A stretch of 64,000 bases of DNA, taken from positions 8,029,501 through 8,093,500 of the forward strand of contig OZ038473.1 in NCBI GenBank assembly GCA_964036295.1. The letters are read 5' to 3'. Position numbers and translations under genes: made by a program. Shown here piece after piece: positions 32,561-44,449 of this stretch; the stretch's first letter is position 1, and every line of letters begins with the position of its first letter. A model generated the notes under the pieces. It had not been told where the DNA came from and searched no databases. It saw only the letters and a program-made list of their open reading frames with translations. This stretch comes from Plumapathes pennacea. Lineage: Eukaryota > Cnidaria > Anthozoa > Antipatharia > Myriopathidae.

Positions 32561-34265
32561 AGAGGGTGGGGGTTGGGAATTGTGGGTGGCTGAATTGAGT
32601 TTCTCTGGAGCCATTTTATCATAAGAGTATTCAGTGTGTGTGATTGGAAATCTGTTCTTTGATGCTGTTACTATAAAGAATTAATGCGTTACAACACTTC
32701 GGAAATACCGGAAATACCGCGGCTCAATCATTATTGTTTACGGCTAAAGTTCGTCATGGCTTTGGTGTCCGTTTTTGGCCTAGTATCTTCCCAGAGGTAC
32801 CTCGTGTTGCCACAGAAAGTTCGCGGTGCTCGTACCACACTAGGCGCGGGGGATGAGCCAGCTAGTGAAGTGCTCGTAACACTAGGCGTGCGGGATAAGC
32901 AGCATGGATAGGGTATGCAAACCCTAGGCATGAAGGGGTCGCAGACCCACATTCACCAGCAAGTGGTGTAGCAGGTGAGCATCCGAGGCCAGTCACCAGT
33001 TTAATGGGCTATGGGTGGGACGGGAAAATAACTGCACTACAGATATAGCTGTGTGTTATCGCCACACAAGCTCAACTAAAAGGACCAATGCGTAAGTGAT
33101 ACGGAGTGTATCAGGTTCTAAAAGCATTCCAACATGTGCTGCAGAGATAAGGCTATTGAGCTGTTAACAAGATATTGGGTAAAATGCCGATGTGTCGATG
33201 GCAAGCTATGGCTAATGCTAATAATATGTGGGCAAGCAAGTAACACAAGCTCAAGTTGTTAACTCAAGTTTACACTGAAGTGTAAACTTCCACTTGAACC
33301 AGCTGGCCCGCTGCCAAAATGTTGCGTCGCATCTGTGTTTACGCTAAAACTGTGCTATAAGAAACGATTCTTTTCTGGGAAACTGGGAGAATTTAAGAAT
33401 TGGGAAAACGCACACACTTAATGCAGGAACAGAGAGAAGGATACCCAGACACTGAAAGCATTTCACAGATCAAAACTCGGATCAGCACAAAGAAGTACTT
33501 GCATTACCTTAACTCCGAGAGCATTGCAAGGCGAAACTGAACTACTGGAGAAATATAGGTTCCCCGAGATAAAGGTTGCTTGAGGATGCAGTAACCATTG
33601 CTGGGAAATATGGCTATTCAGATGCCATTGATGGTTTTTGTAAACATTTCACTTCACAGCCGTCCAAATAAAATTAGTAACGACAAGCACAACTAGGCTC
33701 AAGTGAAGTATATATTTATTTTAACTCATACCCGAATGACCAAATGGAAGATTCATAGATGCTTCACATTTTACTGTACTTTCTCTGCCGACCGAAACAT
33801 CAACACAAAATAATGACTGGTCAATTTACGTACCGTTGCAACGTGTTGTCATACTGTACACAGTTTGTCAGGAAAATTGGGCGATGCATAGTACTGGCCT
33901 GAACCTTCCATTCAAGTGTTTTCGGCATACATATTTTCAAAAACTGCGATTATAACGCACAAGAACTTCGCGACGCGACAGCATGGGTTTTGTAGTCAGC
34001 CTTCGTTGTTTCAGTCGTCTAAAATTCCGGCCAATCAGTACAGTTGATATACGGTCGGAAATCGTCCCGACTTCACGAACTAACCATTGATGCTTCTCAT
34101 TGGTCCCGGATAGTCACGAGCGAGCATTTATCGATTCTTACATTACATTACTTACATTACAGAGTCGATGGCATAGTGTCTACAGCTTCTTCAAAGCAGT
34201 AGACACAAAAAATAATCAAAATAAAACGATGAAGATGAAGAAACGATCTCCAATCCTAAGCTCTC
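32558..34265. other. no gene recognised; short family B piece
   Basis: 32,725-32,825 matches the family B segment 'gtttacggctaaagttcgtc' to 'ccacagaaagtt'. The remaining 1.4 kb has no long frame and no motif I can name. Confidence 0.45.
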
Positions 34266-34269
34266 AGCA

Positions 34270-34440
34270 ATCAGGGTTGATTTTTGTGATCCAGTTTTTT
34301 GATAAAACAATTATTCTACTCGGGCTTGCCGAATATAGAATGATAAATGTTCAACTCGGCGCAGCGCCTCGTTGGTTATTTATCAATCCATATTCGGCGC
34401 GCCCTCTTAGAAAAATTGTTAATTCTCGTATTTCTAGTAG
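34270..34440. repeat. palindromic MITE-like repeat, copy 2
   Basis: Partner of 3,175-3,335. It ends with TCTCGTATTTCTAGTA, the terminal sequence also seen at family A and DUF6589-fragment edges. Confidence 0.6.
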
Positions 34441-36418
34441 ATGAGTGGGTTGATGGTTCGCTGTGGAACTGATCTTATCAGGTCTATTTTGTTAACTTAT
34501 TCCCAGGCTGCTTTTAATTCAGATCTATACTAATATATGTACTGTTACTAAGCAGCCACTGGAATCTAAACAAATCACACAATCACCTGAGACAATGCCA
34601 AATCTAGAGTTCACTGAAATTTCCCAGGGCAAGCATATTCAGTTTACCAGATAATATAGATCCAAAAATACTCAATTCTGATTGGCTGAGAACAGGGATG
34701 TTATATTTAAATTTAGTGTGCAAGTGTGCAAAAATGGCTAATCAGGTGTGCAAAAGTAGTTAATCAGAGTTAATTACACAGATTAATTGATTTAACACAC
34801 TTTGTTGCCATGACAATCACGCAAGCAAGTCGCAAGGTCAACTTTTGCATCGAGAAAAAATGGTGACGAAGAGCAAGCGATTCCCAAAACATAAACAAAG
34901 CAGCCGTAAAAGTTTAAACTGGGGAATTCAAAAGCAGGAAATCGACTCTAAACCATGGACGAAAATGCCTGTAAAAAATTCGTGGAGGAACGGAATTAAC
35001 ATCAAACGAAAGTGGAAATCTACGAGCCCCAAATCAAGTTATGTTCGGAGATCAGCAAAGTGCCAAGCCATCCCCAGTGGGAAGAGCCTGAAACTTCAAG
35101 AAATCATCGACGTGATCAGTAAACCCCGTAAGTTGATTTCTCCAGTTTCGATCCAGTTTCTCCTGCTAAAAGGCTTCTCTGAAAGTTTAGCCGCTCGATC
35201 TTCGCGAGTGTGATGATCGTCTCTGCAGATCTTTATGACTGAAGGCTTCGCAATACGGGAGCATTTTTTCACTGAACAGCAGCACTTTAAACGGTTTCGT
35301 AATCTTCCCTAAGTAAATATAACTATTTATAAAATAAAAGTCATATAACGAGCGCTCTGATTAGTTCCCAACCGTGTTTGCATGAGGCTATGTAACATGG
35401 AAAGTGTGTTATATTGCTCTGAGGTTGCGCAGTGGGACAAATTTTTGGACCGCTCAATTTTAGTGAAGTTCCCGATTCTTCATTTGACCTGAGTTTTACG
35501 AGAAAAACAAGAAATTATAAGCCTCCAGCAAAGAAATAGCAATGGCGGTTGTGGCAGAAGGAATGATTGATGAAAGATTATTTAGCGCTGGGCAGAAACA
35601 ATTCACTAACACTTGAGTTTCTTTGAAATAACAGCGGAAAGAATAAGTCCACAGAATTGTTGAACTGAGCAACAGGCAACTTACAGCGAACATTGAAAAC
35701 CGAACGGTAATTTACAGAGCATTTGTACAATCAGTTGTGATCTCGCTTGCTCGTGACCCACTAAATACAATTTACTGATGAATGCGGTACCTCTTTAATA
35801 CACCACAAACGCGAATAAATACAGTAAGTATTGGTTCATCAAAACTCAATCCAATTCAGGAATATGTGTAAACAAAAAACATAAAGTAATTACAAAGCAC
35901 ATACGTGATTACGGCACTGCAAAATATTCACTCGTTCAACTCAGTCCGGCGAAGAATCGACGTGATTTCTTAAAAGATCTTGTGAAAGGTCATCTACTTG
36001 TACCACACCGAAATCAGTTCTGGACGAGACGCCAGACATGTGGAGCAGAAAGTAATCATAGCGAAGTAGCTTCCCAAACGTTGCTTTTATATTTAGTGCA
36101 GTTCACATCACTCACTTCAATCGGCACAGCAGAAGCTTTACTAGCTGCTCGGCCAGTTTAAGACAGCTGTGCTCTGGATACTACGGAAACGCCTACCGAG
36201 CCGAGGGAAGTTCAGTTTGAGAGTCATTGATGGAATGACCTTTTGATTATTCATTTCTCCAGCATTCGTAAGTTCGTAGTTTGAAGATTTGAAAACTTTG
36301 TCTCGTCCGCTCGGCAGAACGATCTGTGATTGGTTTCAGTTTGTGTGTTGAGAATCTCGACTTTGATAATCACGTAAAACGGTCGTTTTTGCAGTAGTAT
36401 TGCCGTCGTTTATTTTAT
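34441..36418. other. no gene recognised
   Basis: A 122-codon plus-strand frame (34,845-35,213) is lysine/serine rich and has no recognised domain. A half-arm resembling the foldbacks ('tttgcatgaggctatgtaac' near 35,385) occurs here. Otherwise nothing identifiable. Confidence 0.4.
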
Positions 36419-36610
36419 AAAAGAAATATAAAACACTTGCCATGTTACATAGCCTGATGCAAACACGAGAGTGAGTTTGGGAGAACTCGAAAGTTTGTGT
36501 AAACCCTCGCTGCGGCGGCTCGGTTTACACAAACTTTCTTATTCTCCCAAACTCCCTCTCGTGTTTGCATCAGGCTATGTAAACACGGCAAGCATTTTAT
36601 ATTTCTTAAA
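36419..36610. repeat. foldback palindrome
   Basis: Arms 'aagaaatataaaacacttgc...catagcctgatgcaaacacg' and reverse complement; loop at 'ctgcggcggctcgg' (about 36,509-36,522). Confidence 0.85.
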
Positions 36611-37079
36611 TAGACTTGCCGTAACTCTGGTTTCTCTTCCTTTCGGTGATGGGCAGCCAGTTATGCCATTTAGGGTTTCGCTGTTCTGTGACTTTCACCC
36701 ATAACGTGTTCCGTATACCAAAGCTCAGGGTAAACTCAGTCTTTCATTCAAGGCTATTCAAGACAGTGATCCTTTTTGGCTTGAGTTTTGCATTATGCAA
36801 ATTTCCACAGTGTGAATTTTCAGCATCCAATAAAACGTCACGAGTTTGATATTGATTGACTGTTGGTTTTGCTTTGGAATGGCTTCCTTCACCTTGTTTA
36901 TTTTTGCATCCATATTATTAACTAGTAATCATTGGTGTGCTCATTCAATTAACGATTAATGGTGCTTGTAATGTTTGAAAATTCCACAAATAAAACTCGT
37001 CCTGCAGACTCATGTTATTTTGTTAGAATTTTCAAACATTACTCACACTATTAATTGTTAATTGAACTCGCATACCAAT
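36611..37079. other. non-coding with a second inverted repeat
   Basis: 36,945-37,065 is an imperfect foldback ('ttcaattaacgattaat', 'taatgtttgaaaatt' and their reverse complements around a loop near 'ctcgtcctgcagactc'). No gene. Confidence 0.6.
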
Positions 37080-38435
37080 GGTTACAACTACAAAATGCAC
37101 TTGATTGCTCGTTGGGGCGTAGCCCCGACGAGCTTAGGATTGCACAGCGTGTCTTTATCGTCGTGTTATTAGTTTTTTTCTGGGTTACGAATCAGCACAC
37201 GGTGATTGGTTCACATTGCCACGTGATATGTGATGACGTAAGGTGACTTCGCGAACAACTTGAGATGTAGTTGATTAAATTGTACATTAATGCTTGTGTA
37301 TAAAGTTATCTGTATCCCATCCAAACTCAACACCGTTTGGCTTTGTGGAACATGCACGGATAAAGAAGATTTGGCTTGCGTTCTTAAGTTCACTATCATA
37401 GCCGCAAAAAAAAATGTTTGATTGATTCGATTATGTTGGCTACCGCTACAGGGTTGCAAATAACTTTGTCGCCGCTAATTATTTAGTCTCTACGAACATT
37501 CTGTGGCGACACGAAATACTTCTGGCAAGATATCAGGCTGAAAACGGAACACCAAAGCCATGACGAACTTTAGCCGTAAACAATGATGATTTATGCTTTA
37601 CACTGTAAATGACATCTGTTGCCTCCTACATACTGTAGCTGTTTTGTAAATTTTTTTCGCCGAAAGTACATCCGTTTTTGAGACGAAAATATTCATTCTC
37701 GGGGCTTAAGACTCGACTAATGCGTCTCTGTGAATATATTACAGATGTTATGCTCTGCACGAGCGTGACAGTTGTCAAAATGCTTCGGCTTATCGTACAG
37801 TGCATGTTGAAATATTTCTTCCATTTGATCAAGTAGCCTTTGTTTCGCAGTGATATTGTATACTAGAAATGAAAAATACACCGAAATAGTCTTGAACATT
37901 GAGTTTGTTAGTCACAAATGACTGAACACGCTGTGAACAATAATATTGTACATAAACAAGTCTAGTGTTACATTCCTCGCTTTCAATTTATATTTGTTAC
38001 AGAGTGCGAATACTCGAAAGCCTCACAGAAGAAAAGCATTCAGTAAAAAAAATACATAAGTATTGAAGCGAAGGCTAGGTTATTGTGGCCTCTGATTAAA
38101 GTGTTCAAAGCCAAACTGTCAAAATTGACTGTGCAGGAAAAGATAAGTCACGCATTACTCTTTTTCTCGCTGTCTAACCTTTCTACCCCTAAGCTCAAAA
38201 TGCAGAGTCACTCAACCTTTAAGAAGAAAGTGTATGAGTGTTGTAATGACAATTTATAGTAATAGGTTTCATTTGAGTAAGGTGTCAAAGTAAAGTTCTC
38301 TATACTGTGTGATATTTTTCTGGTGAGAAACTGAAAGTCTCTTTTGCGAGTTTCGCTCTTGTCCCTACTTCTTTCCATTTTAGTTTCATCTGGTCTCAAC
38401 CCCACCCAACGAGCTCACTGGCAATTCTAGTCTTG
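37080..38435 (+). repeat. family B repeat, plus copy
   Basis: The left part starts near a GC hairpin (GCTCGT(T)GGGGC gta GCCCCGACGAGC, about 37,106-37,132). It proceeds through 'cacggtgattggttcac', 'ctgtggcgacacgaaatact' and 'gctctcactggcaatt' to a degraded 3' end (CTTG at 38,432-38,435 in place of CTAG). No reading frame of note. Confidence 0.6.
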
Positions 38436-39572
38436 TTTAATTAAAATTACGACACTCCCCAGTGCGAGGGGATATCTGGGAATGTCGTATTTATATTTTT
38501 GGGTACTTTTGCCGAAGGCGCAATGAATATTCTTAACTCAAACAAAAGAAATAGCCCTTACTTAAAACGCGATCACTAACAAAGACGGTTACACTGGATG
38601 TTAAACAGAATACATAAAAGTTCACAAAAAAGGAATTATGTGTACTTTTATCAAAGACATGATGAATACTTGACTCTGAGACAAACAGAATAGGTAACTG
38701 TTTATCTACAATACAATACTTTATTTCACCATGTGTAACTTTTGTGTTGGGTTATTATTACTCCCCATAATATTACTTTCTCCAAATGAAGTATCAAAGT
38801 TGGGTGAAAGTTGTCTATGAATAAAACACTGGTAAATTGTTTCCTTTAGTTATCAGCTGCTGTTCCAGAGGTCTGCCACTCCATCGAAACCTGCGTCAGC
38901 AATCAAACTCGAACGTAAACTGATCTGGATTGCGAGCCAGAGCCAGAGCGAGGCTCCTAAGAAAGATGGTTTAAACAGAGTGGGTCCCTCAGCTCGATCA
39001 GAAGCGATCACTGGAGGTGAGTGAGTGGTTTTGATAACACTCTTGTCTTAGCAGTGATTAATTTATTTTGTAATCACATGGATGCAACGAGTTCATCTGA
39101 TTTTACCGGTACATTTATTTTAAATCAAGTGCAAATTTAATAATCTTTGAAATTAGCACATTGTGCAATTTTTGAAATCAAAACCTTATTGGCCAATAAA
39201 CTGATATGTGTGTACAATTGACCAATGAAATAAAAGCTAAAAGCGCTGGAAATAGCGACACTGTGCCCTAGAGTTTTGAAAATCAATTTTAAAATGCTGA
39301 CTTTTTACGGCTACAAAATGGCAGCTAGATGTGCAGTAAGCATCCATTTGGACGTTTGTTTTTGTTTTTTGTTTTTGTTGTTTTTGTTGTTTTTGTTGTT
39401 TTTTCGTTGTTTTTTTGTTTTTTTCAATTTTTTTCATTTTTGCTATTTTGAACGTATTTCTTAAAAACTGCTTTCTGATTTTGAGAGGTATATTTTTACA
39501 CATGCTTGTACTGCGTTTACGTTTGATGTGCTAATTCAACTTTCTGGATAACTGACTGAGTTTCTTAGTTGT
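38436..39572. other. no gene; small palindrome and T-rich tract
   Basis: 38,448-38,495 holds an inverted 'acgacactcccc / gaatgtcgt' pair flanking 'gcgaggggatatc'. 39,350-39,450 is a (TTTTTGTTG)n-like tract on the plus strand. No credible gene. Confidence 0.5.
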
Positions 39573-39893
39573 TGGCCAATGTACAGTGGTACCAATTTCT
39601 TTTTGGCGGTCTTATACCCATTATTTTACTGTTTGTACTAAGGGACACCGGGCGATTAGTGTATAAACATCAAGGCAGGGTAACCGAGTCAATTTTGTCT
39701 TGATCATGGCGGATCAAAGAGCTGTTATTGTACTATGGCCATTGTACAGTGGTACACAATTTCTTTTTCGTGGTCTTATACCCATTATTTTACTGTTTGT
39801 ACTGAGGGACACCGGGCGATTGGTGTAAACATCAAGGCGGGGTAGCCGAGTCAATTTTGTTTTGATCATGGCGGATCAAAGAGCTGTTATTGT
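39573..39893. repeat. tandem duplication, unit about 160 bp
   Basis: Two adjacent direct copies (about 39,573-39,735 and 39,738-39,893), each running from 'gccaatgtacagtggtac' or its equivalent to 'catggcggatcaaagagctg' and 'ttattgt'. They differ at a handful of bases. Confidence 0.85.
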
Positions 39894-40580
39894 TTTTCCT
39901 TGTCCTCTTCTCTTTCCATTATGCCCTACTGTTAACTCGGCTTTGTTGCAAGAAGAAAGTCTTGCTATGGAGGTGCCACAAGGAATGTGCGATGATCCGT
40001 GTAAACCAAAAATGGATTTTCTTCGCTCCTTTAACTGAGATACTGATTCTTTTTTGGCCTATTATCTTTGACTAATATTTACATACTTGCTGGACCCCCA
40101 TAAAATATAGTGGTTGGTTTTTTTCCTTTTTTTTCTTTTTTCTTTCTTTGTTCATTTTTGAAGTCCATTTCGTGCATCTCAAATGCAGTTTACAGCGTCA
40201 ACACATACACTTCTCTGTAGTGCATGTACCAGTACTCGACCGTACCACTCGGCGAATCAGCGATCGATCAACATCAAAATCTCCCTGATTTTTGAACACG
40301 CTGCAGCATCAGCTTCATATCCAGTAACCTGACAGCTCAACTTCTCTTTCTAAACTTATTTCCGAATTTCAAAAAAACAGTGGTCGGCATACAAGGCCAA
40401 TATTTGTACTCTCTTTCGCTCTTAAATGTCCGATTTCTTAGATTTGTTTATGAGGAGGCCTGGGGAAGAGCATTACAGACACACGGACGCTTAGAATATT
40501 ATACCCGGACATAAGCGTGGGTAATAATCACTGGCAAAGAGCTAAAGCTATGGCTTTCAGGAACCGGTGAGTTTTGAAAA
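39894..40580. other. no gene recognised
   Basis: Short frames and T-rich runs (40,120-40,150). Ends at the 3' terminus of the split family B element. Confidence 0.45.
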
Positions 40581-41008
40581 CTAGACTGGCATTGCCAGTG
40601 AGCTTGCAGCGTGAGGTGCATCGAGACCAGAATATACTAAAATGGAAGTAGGGACAAGTGGAACTTCCAAGAGAGACTTCCAGTTTTCTCACCAGAAAAA
40701 TATCACACAGTATAGAGAACTTGGCTTTTGACATCTTGCTCAAATGAAACCTGATTAAACTATAAATTATCATTACAACACTCATACACTTGCTTCTTAA
40801 AGGTTGAGCGACTCTGCATTTTGAGCTTAGGAGCTAAAAAAAGGGCCAGCTGGCAAGAGAAGCTGAGAAATGCGTGACATTTTTTATGCACAATCGGTTT
40901 TGACAGTTTGACTTCGAACACTTTTTTTCTAATCAGAGGCCACGATTAATCCAACCTTTGCTTCAATACTTATCTGTTTCTTATATGAATGCGTTTCTTT
41001 TATCAGGC
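40581..41008 (-). repeat. family B element, 3' part (split by BEL)
   Basis: Minus-oriented. Its 3' end is at 40,581 with hairpin CTGGC-AAT-GCCAG, T, CTAG and a flanking T. The element continues at 60,235 after the BEL insertion. CAGGC at 41,004-41,008 is the left copy of the BEL target duplication. Confidence 0.75.
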
Positions 41009-41402
41009 TGTTTCGCATATGCGGGGTGACATGCTACTTTAATTGAAGGACACTGAATGCTCCTTTGGATCCTGTATTTGTACTAGCTGGATATTTCTGT
41101 GTCGATAGATCTGGTCTAGTCAACTGAGAATTGAATACAGATATATAATCGATTACAAGAAGGAAAACGCTTCGAATTGGAAAAAACTGACAATACTCAC
41201 AATTCTGTGGGATGATTAGAGCATTCACATAGATCTTGGTAGATACAGAGACATTTTGCTCTCATCTTTCTCTTGAATAATTCACACTTGCACTGCTCCC
41301 GACTCTCCCCATTCCCCTCACTCTCTCCAGTCCGCCCTCTCCAGTCCCCTCTTGGTCAAAAGGAACGAGAAAATATGAACACTGGAAACGAAGTGCAGAA
41401 CA
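41009..41402 (-). repeat. BEL 3' LTR
   Basis: 394 bp, TGTTTCGCATATGCGGGG...GCAGAACA on the plus strand. It contains a pyrimidine-rich CTCTCC region and 'tcttggtcaaaaggaacgag' shared with the other LTR. Confidence 0.9.
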
Positions 41403-41530
41403 CTCGGACCCAGTGTGGAAATGAGCAACGATTCATCTAGCGAGCTATTATGCAGGGTAAAGTTCCTTAACGAGTGTCACTGAAACACAACAAAACTGCT
41501 CATTGTTCTGTTCACCATTAGCTGAACTGT
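41403..41530. other. BEL 3' untranslated region
   Basis: Between LTR and DUF5641 reading frame; no feature recognised. Confidence 0.5.
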
Positions 41531-41965
41531 TCATTCCTGATTCTTTACTGACGTGTTGCATCCAGTTCTTGTCTTGTCGCTATGAGACAGCTTGTGGATG
41601 GGCCTGTCATATTCACCGTTCTGGGTCTTTATTCGCACTTTCCTGACAAGGCCGTCATTTCCTGGGTAGGTTCCCACAATTTGTGCCATCTTCCAATGGT
41701 TTTGATCTAGTTCCAAGACCAAATCACCAACTCCCACAATCTCCTTTGCTCTGAACCACTTGTTCCATGGGAGTAAATTAGGTGCGAAGTACTTTATCCA
41801 GCAGGTCCAGAACTCACTAACTCTGGTCTGAGTGCTTCTGAGTAGCTCTCTGGGGTTAATCCTGTCTTCTGGCTCTGGCTGTGGAGGTGGATTGTGCTGT
41901 CCAATGAGAAGATCATTTGGAGTTATAGCTGGACTTTCCCAAATGTTGTACGAACTTGGATCCAT
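41531..41965 (-). pseudogene. BEL integrase C-terminal DUF5641 domain
   Basis: 144-codon minus-strand frame with TPNDLLIGQHNPP, VSEFWTCWIKYFAPNL and VGVGDLVLELDQN. These are the hallmarks of the DUF5641 domain that ends BEL/Pao polyproteins ('F..RW..EYL..L..R.KW', 'VGDLVLV.D'). It continues the integrase and is joined to it by a small frame change near 41,940. Confidence 0.8.
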
Positions 41966-42647
41966 TTATCATGCAGGTGGTCTCTGCGAGAAATGTCCTC
42001 CACTGTTCTTCAGTGAAAGCTTGGTTCTTGCACGTGGAGCTGAGGGCTTGTCTGACAGACGTGATTGGGGTTTCCACAACTCCGTTTTGGTGACTTGCAT
42101 GAGGTATGTTCCACTGCCACTTGAATTCACAGGTGAATTCTTCTTTGAATCTTGGGAACGTCCCAACTTTGCATGATCTCCTTGAGGTATCCCTGTGCAC
42201 CCACAAAATTCGTTCCGCAGTCTGCCAAGAAATGTTTGGGTGTCCACGCAGGCAGGCAAAACGAAGGAAGGCCATCAAAAACGCCTCTGAAGTTTTGTCG
42301 GTGAGAAGGTCCAGGTGAATCACTCTTGTTGTCATACAAGTGAAGATAACAACTTGCGCTTCTTTAAGAGTCTTCCGATTCAATCTGATCTGCAATGGTC
42401 CAAACATATCCATGGCAGTGTTGGAGAAGGCTGGGAACCCTGCCGCCACCCGCAGGCTTGGTATTTGGCCCATCAGCTGCACTAGAGGTTGCCTGCGCAG
42501 CTTTCTACAAATGACGCACTTGCTTGTGAGGAGCTTTGTCATGTAGCGAAGTCCAATGATCCAGAACTTCTTTCTTGCTTCATGCATCAAACTTTTGTAG
42601 CCACAATGTCCGCGCTTTTCATGCAAATGGCGTAGGAGTAAGTTCAC
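41913..42647 (-). pseudogene. BEL integrase (zinc-binding + catalytic core)
   Basis: A frame of about 244 codons carries an H2C2 zinc motif (HLHEKRGHCGYKSLMH with CVICRKL) and then the RNase H-like core. The first catalytic Asp is in TAMDMFGPLQI, and the Glu lies in the SHQNGVVETPI region. The middle Asp is expected about 42,240 but falls where the frame changes (a second frame reads FLADCGTNFVG). At least one frameshift, therefore. The enzyme would insert the cDNA into the genome. Confidence 0.8.
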
Positions 42648-42979
42648 ATGTCTTCTGAGAGAGATCTGACATCTTCGAGGCGTCCATGTGCCCGAAGTAG
42701 TCCGTTTTGATTAACCTTAGCGACCAGTTTCTTGTTCAGAAGGGTTACATCGAGGTGAAGTTGACTCCACTTGAAGAGTTGACTCTGAATCTTTCAGTTC
42801 CTGAATGAAGGTCCCTTGCTCACGTTCTTCTTCCTTGCATTCTGAACATAACGGCGAACATAAGCAAGAGGTCTCCGGACTTTCGGAAACGTAGAACAAG
42901 TCTTCAGCAAATGAGTGAGAATGGGATTGTCCTTTTTTCTTGAGCGGAAAAACTGGCGTGGACTTCCCTGGTTGTTGCA
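42648..42979 (-). pseudogene. BEL RNase H-integrase linker
   Basis: An 87-codon frame (42,717-42,980), rich in serine and glutamate, without clear motifs. Likely part of the polyprotein linker. Confidence 0.45.
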
Positions 42980-43450
42980 TTAGGTTTGTTGATCAGTTCG
43001 TTCTTCTCTGAGGGTTTCCTTCAACGTTTCTGCATCTTCTACCTGAGAACTTTGATTGCTTGATTGAAAGTCAGGCCATTCAGTTCTAGGTAACGTAAGG
43101 AACGAGGGTCCCTCTGACCAACTTATGAGTTGTTCCGGTTCAATTCCTCTTGTGAGAGCATCGGCTGGATTGCTCTTCGATCTGATGTAGCGAAAGTCTT
43201 CCACTCCCACTGTTTCTTGAATCTCAGCCATCCTGGCAGATACAAAGGGTCTGAATTGTCGTGGAGGAGTTCTGATCCAGGACAAAACAGTCGACAAGTC
43301 TACCCAGAAGAATCTCTTGCAGTCCTTGATCTTTGCAAACTTCAATGGCTCTTGGTAAGTGTCATACATCCTTGAGAGGGCTAAACATCCCAGGAGTTCA
43401 ATCCTTGGGATGGATCTCTTCTTCAGAGGAGCAACGAACGGTTTGATCAT
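42980..43450 (-). pseudogene. BEL RNase H-like region
   Basis: 156 codons with SIPRIELLGCLALSRM, RFFWVDLSTVLSWI and RSKSNPADALTRGI. In BEL/Pao elements this block follows the RT; it is the RNase H-type fold, with the acidic residues in 'PRLELL..', 'W.DS..' and 'NPAD'. The second motif has D-L where D-S is usual. It removes RNA from the RNA:DNA hybrid. Confidence 0.75.
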
Positions 43451-43764
43451 AACTGGAACACAGCGATATCTTCCATCATCGAGAGTCCACCGGAGGAAAA
43501 TGAATGCACCATATGCTTGCTCCCTCCGTCTGAAAATCCATGAACTTGAGGTGGACCTACTGCATTGCTTCGCTTCAGCTTGCGATCAAACTCAAACTTG
43601 AGGAGGTGATTCATTGCTTGTACATTCTCCATCCACTTCTGCTGGACATCCTCTGGCAGAATGTAGTCCCAGTTGTAGCCCGAACTCCATAGTTCTTGTA
43701 AATCGATCCTGAACTTTATAGTGACAGGTGGGACCAGGCCAATGGGGTCCCAAAGTTGGGCCAA
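43447..43764 (-). pseudogene. BEL Pao connector (A17-type) region
   Basis: 105 codons with WDPIGLVPPVTIKFRIDLQ, NWDYILPEDVQQKWMEN and VHGFSDGGSKHMVH. This is the conserved segment between RT and RNase H in BEL/Pao polyproteins, annotated as Peptidase_A17-like. It overlaps the next frame, implying a frameshift at about 43,450. Confidence 0.8.
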
Positions 43765-43769
43765 CAGGG

Positions 43770-44449
43770 CTAGGCAACTTCTCTTGGAGAAGTCTTTGAG
43801 CTTTCCAACAACCGCATCTTTCTTGAGGGAAAATGTGTCCTCCTGTTTGTCCCATCTGTGCCCAAGTAGATCTGTAAACCGTTCACCACATGATTGATCA
43901 ATTTCCTTGTGATTAGAATGCCACGCCTTGATTTGGAACTGACCCTTTCCCAGAATGACGTCGAGCCACTCGTAATCTGCTTGGCCTCTGCTGACATTGC
44001 TTTGGAGCCACCAACATCATCCACATATGTGTGCTCTTGTAGCTCTCTTGCTGCTTCAGGGAATTCGGCTTGTGAATCTTTGCTAGCGTGTTGATAGCAT
44101 TTGAAGCAATGTCTGGTGCTGGCTTATCTCCAAAGTTCAACCTTAACCACCTAACCACTTAACAGAAGGTGGTTCACTCGTGCTCTTTCTCCACAAGAAC
44201 CTGTGATACAATATTGGTCATCTGGGTGCACCATGACTTGGTTGAACATCTTACGGAAATCACCTGAGTAAGCCACTTCATCCCATCGACAAGCGGTCAG
44301 AACGTTTGGCAGGCAGAATACATTTTCTTGATCGCGATGTCGTAGTTACTACGTCTTGGCGGTCCACTTTCTTTCCAGGGCATTTTCACTTGAATTCTTC
44401 CATCCACCAACGTAGTTGAATTTGAAAGAGACTTCACGAACTTGTTTTC
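43770..44449 (-). pseudogene. BEL reverse transcriptase, fragmented
   Basis: The RT is spread over several broken frames. One (43,913-44,158) contains LRLNFGDKPAPDIASNAIN. The adjoining frame reads the catalytic YVDD box (TYVDDVGGS, about 44,010-44,035), intact as codons. The N-terminal RT motifs toward 44,440 are only traceable in pieces. Several indels; cannot be functional. Confidence 0.75.
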
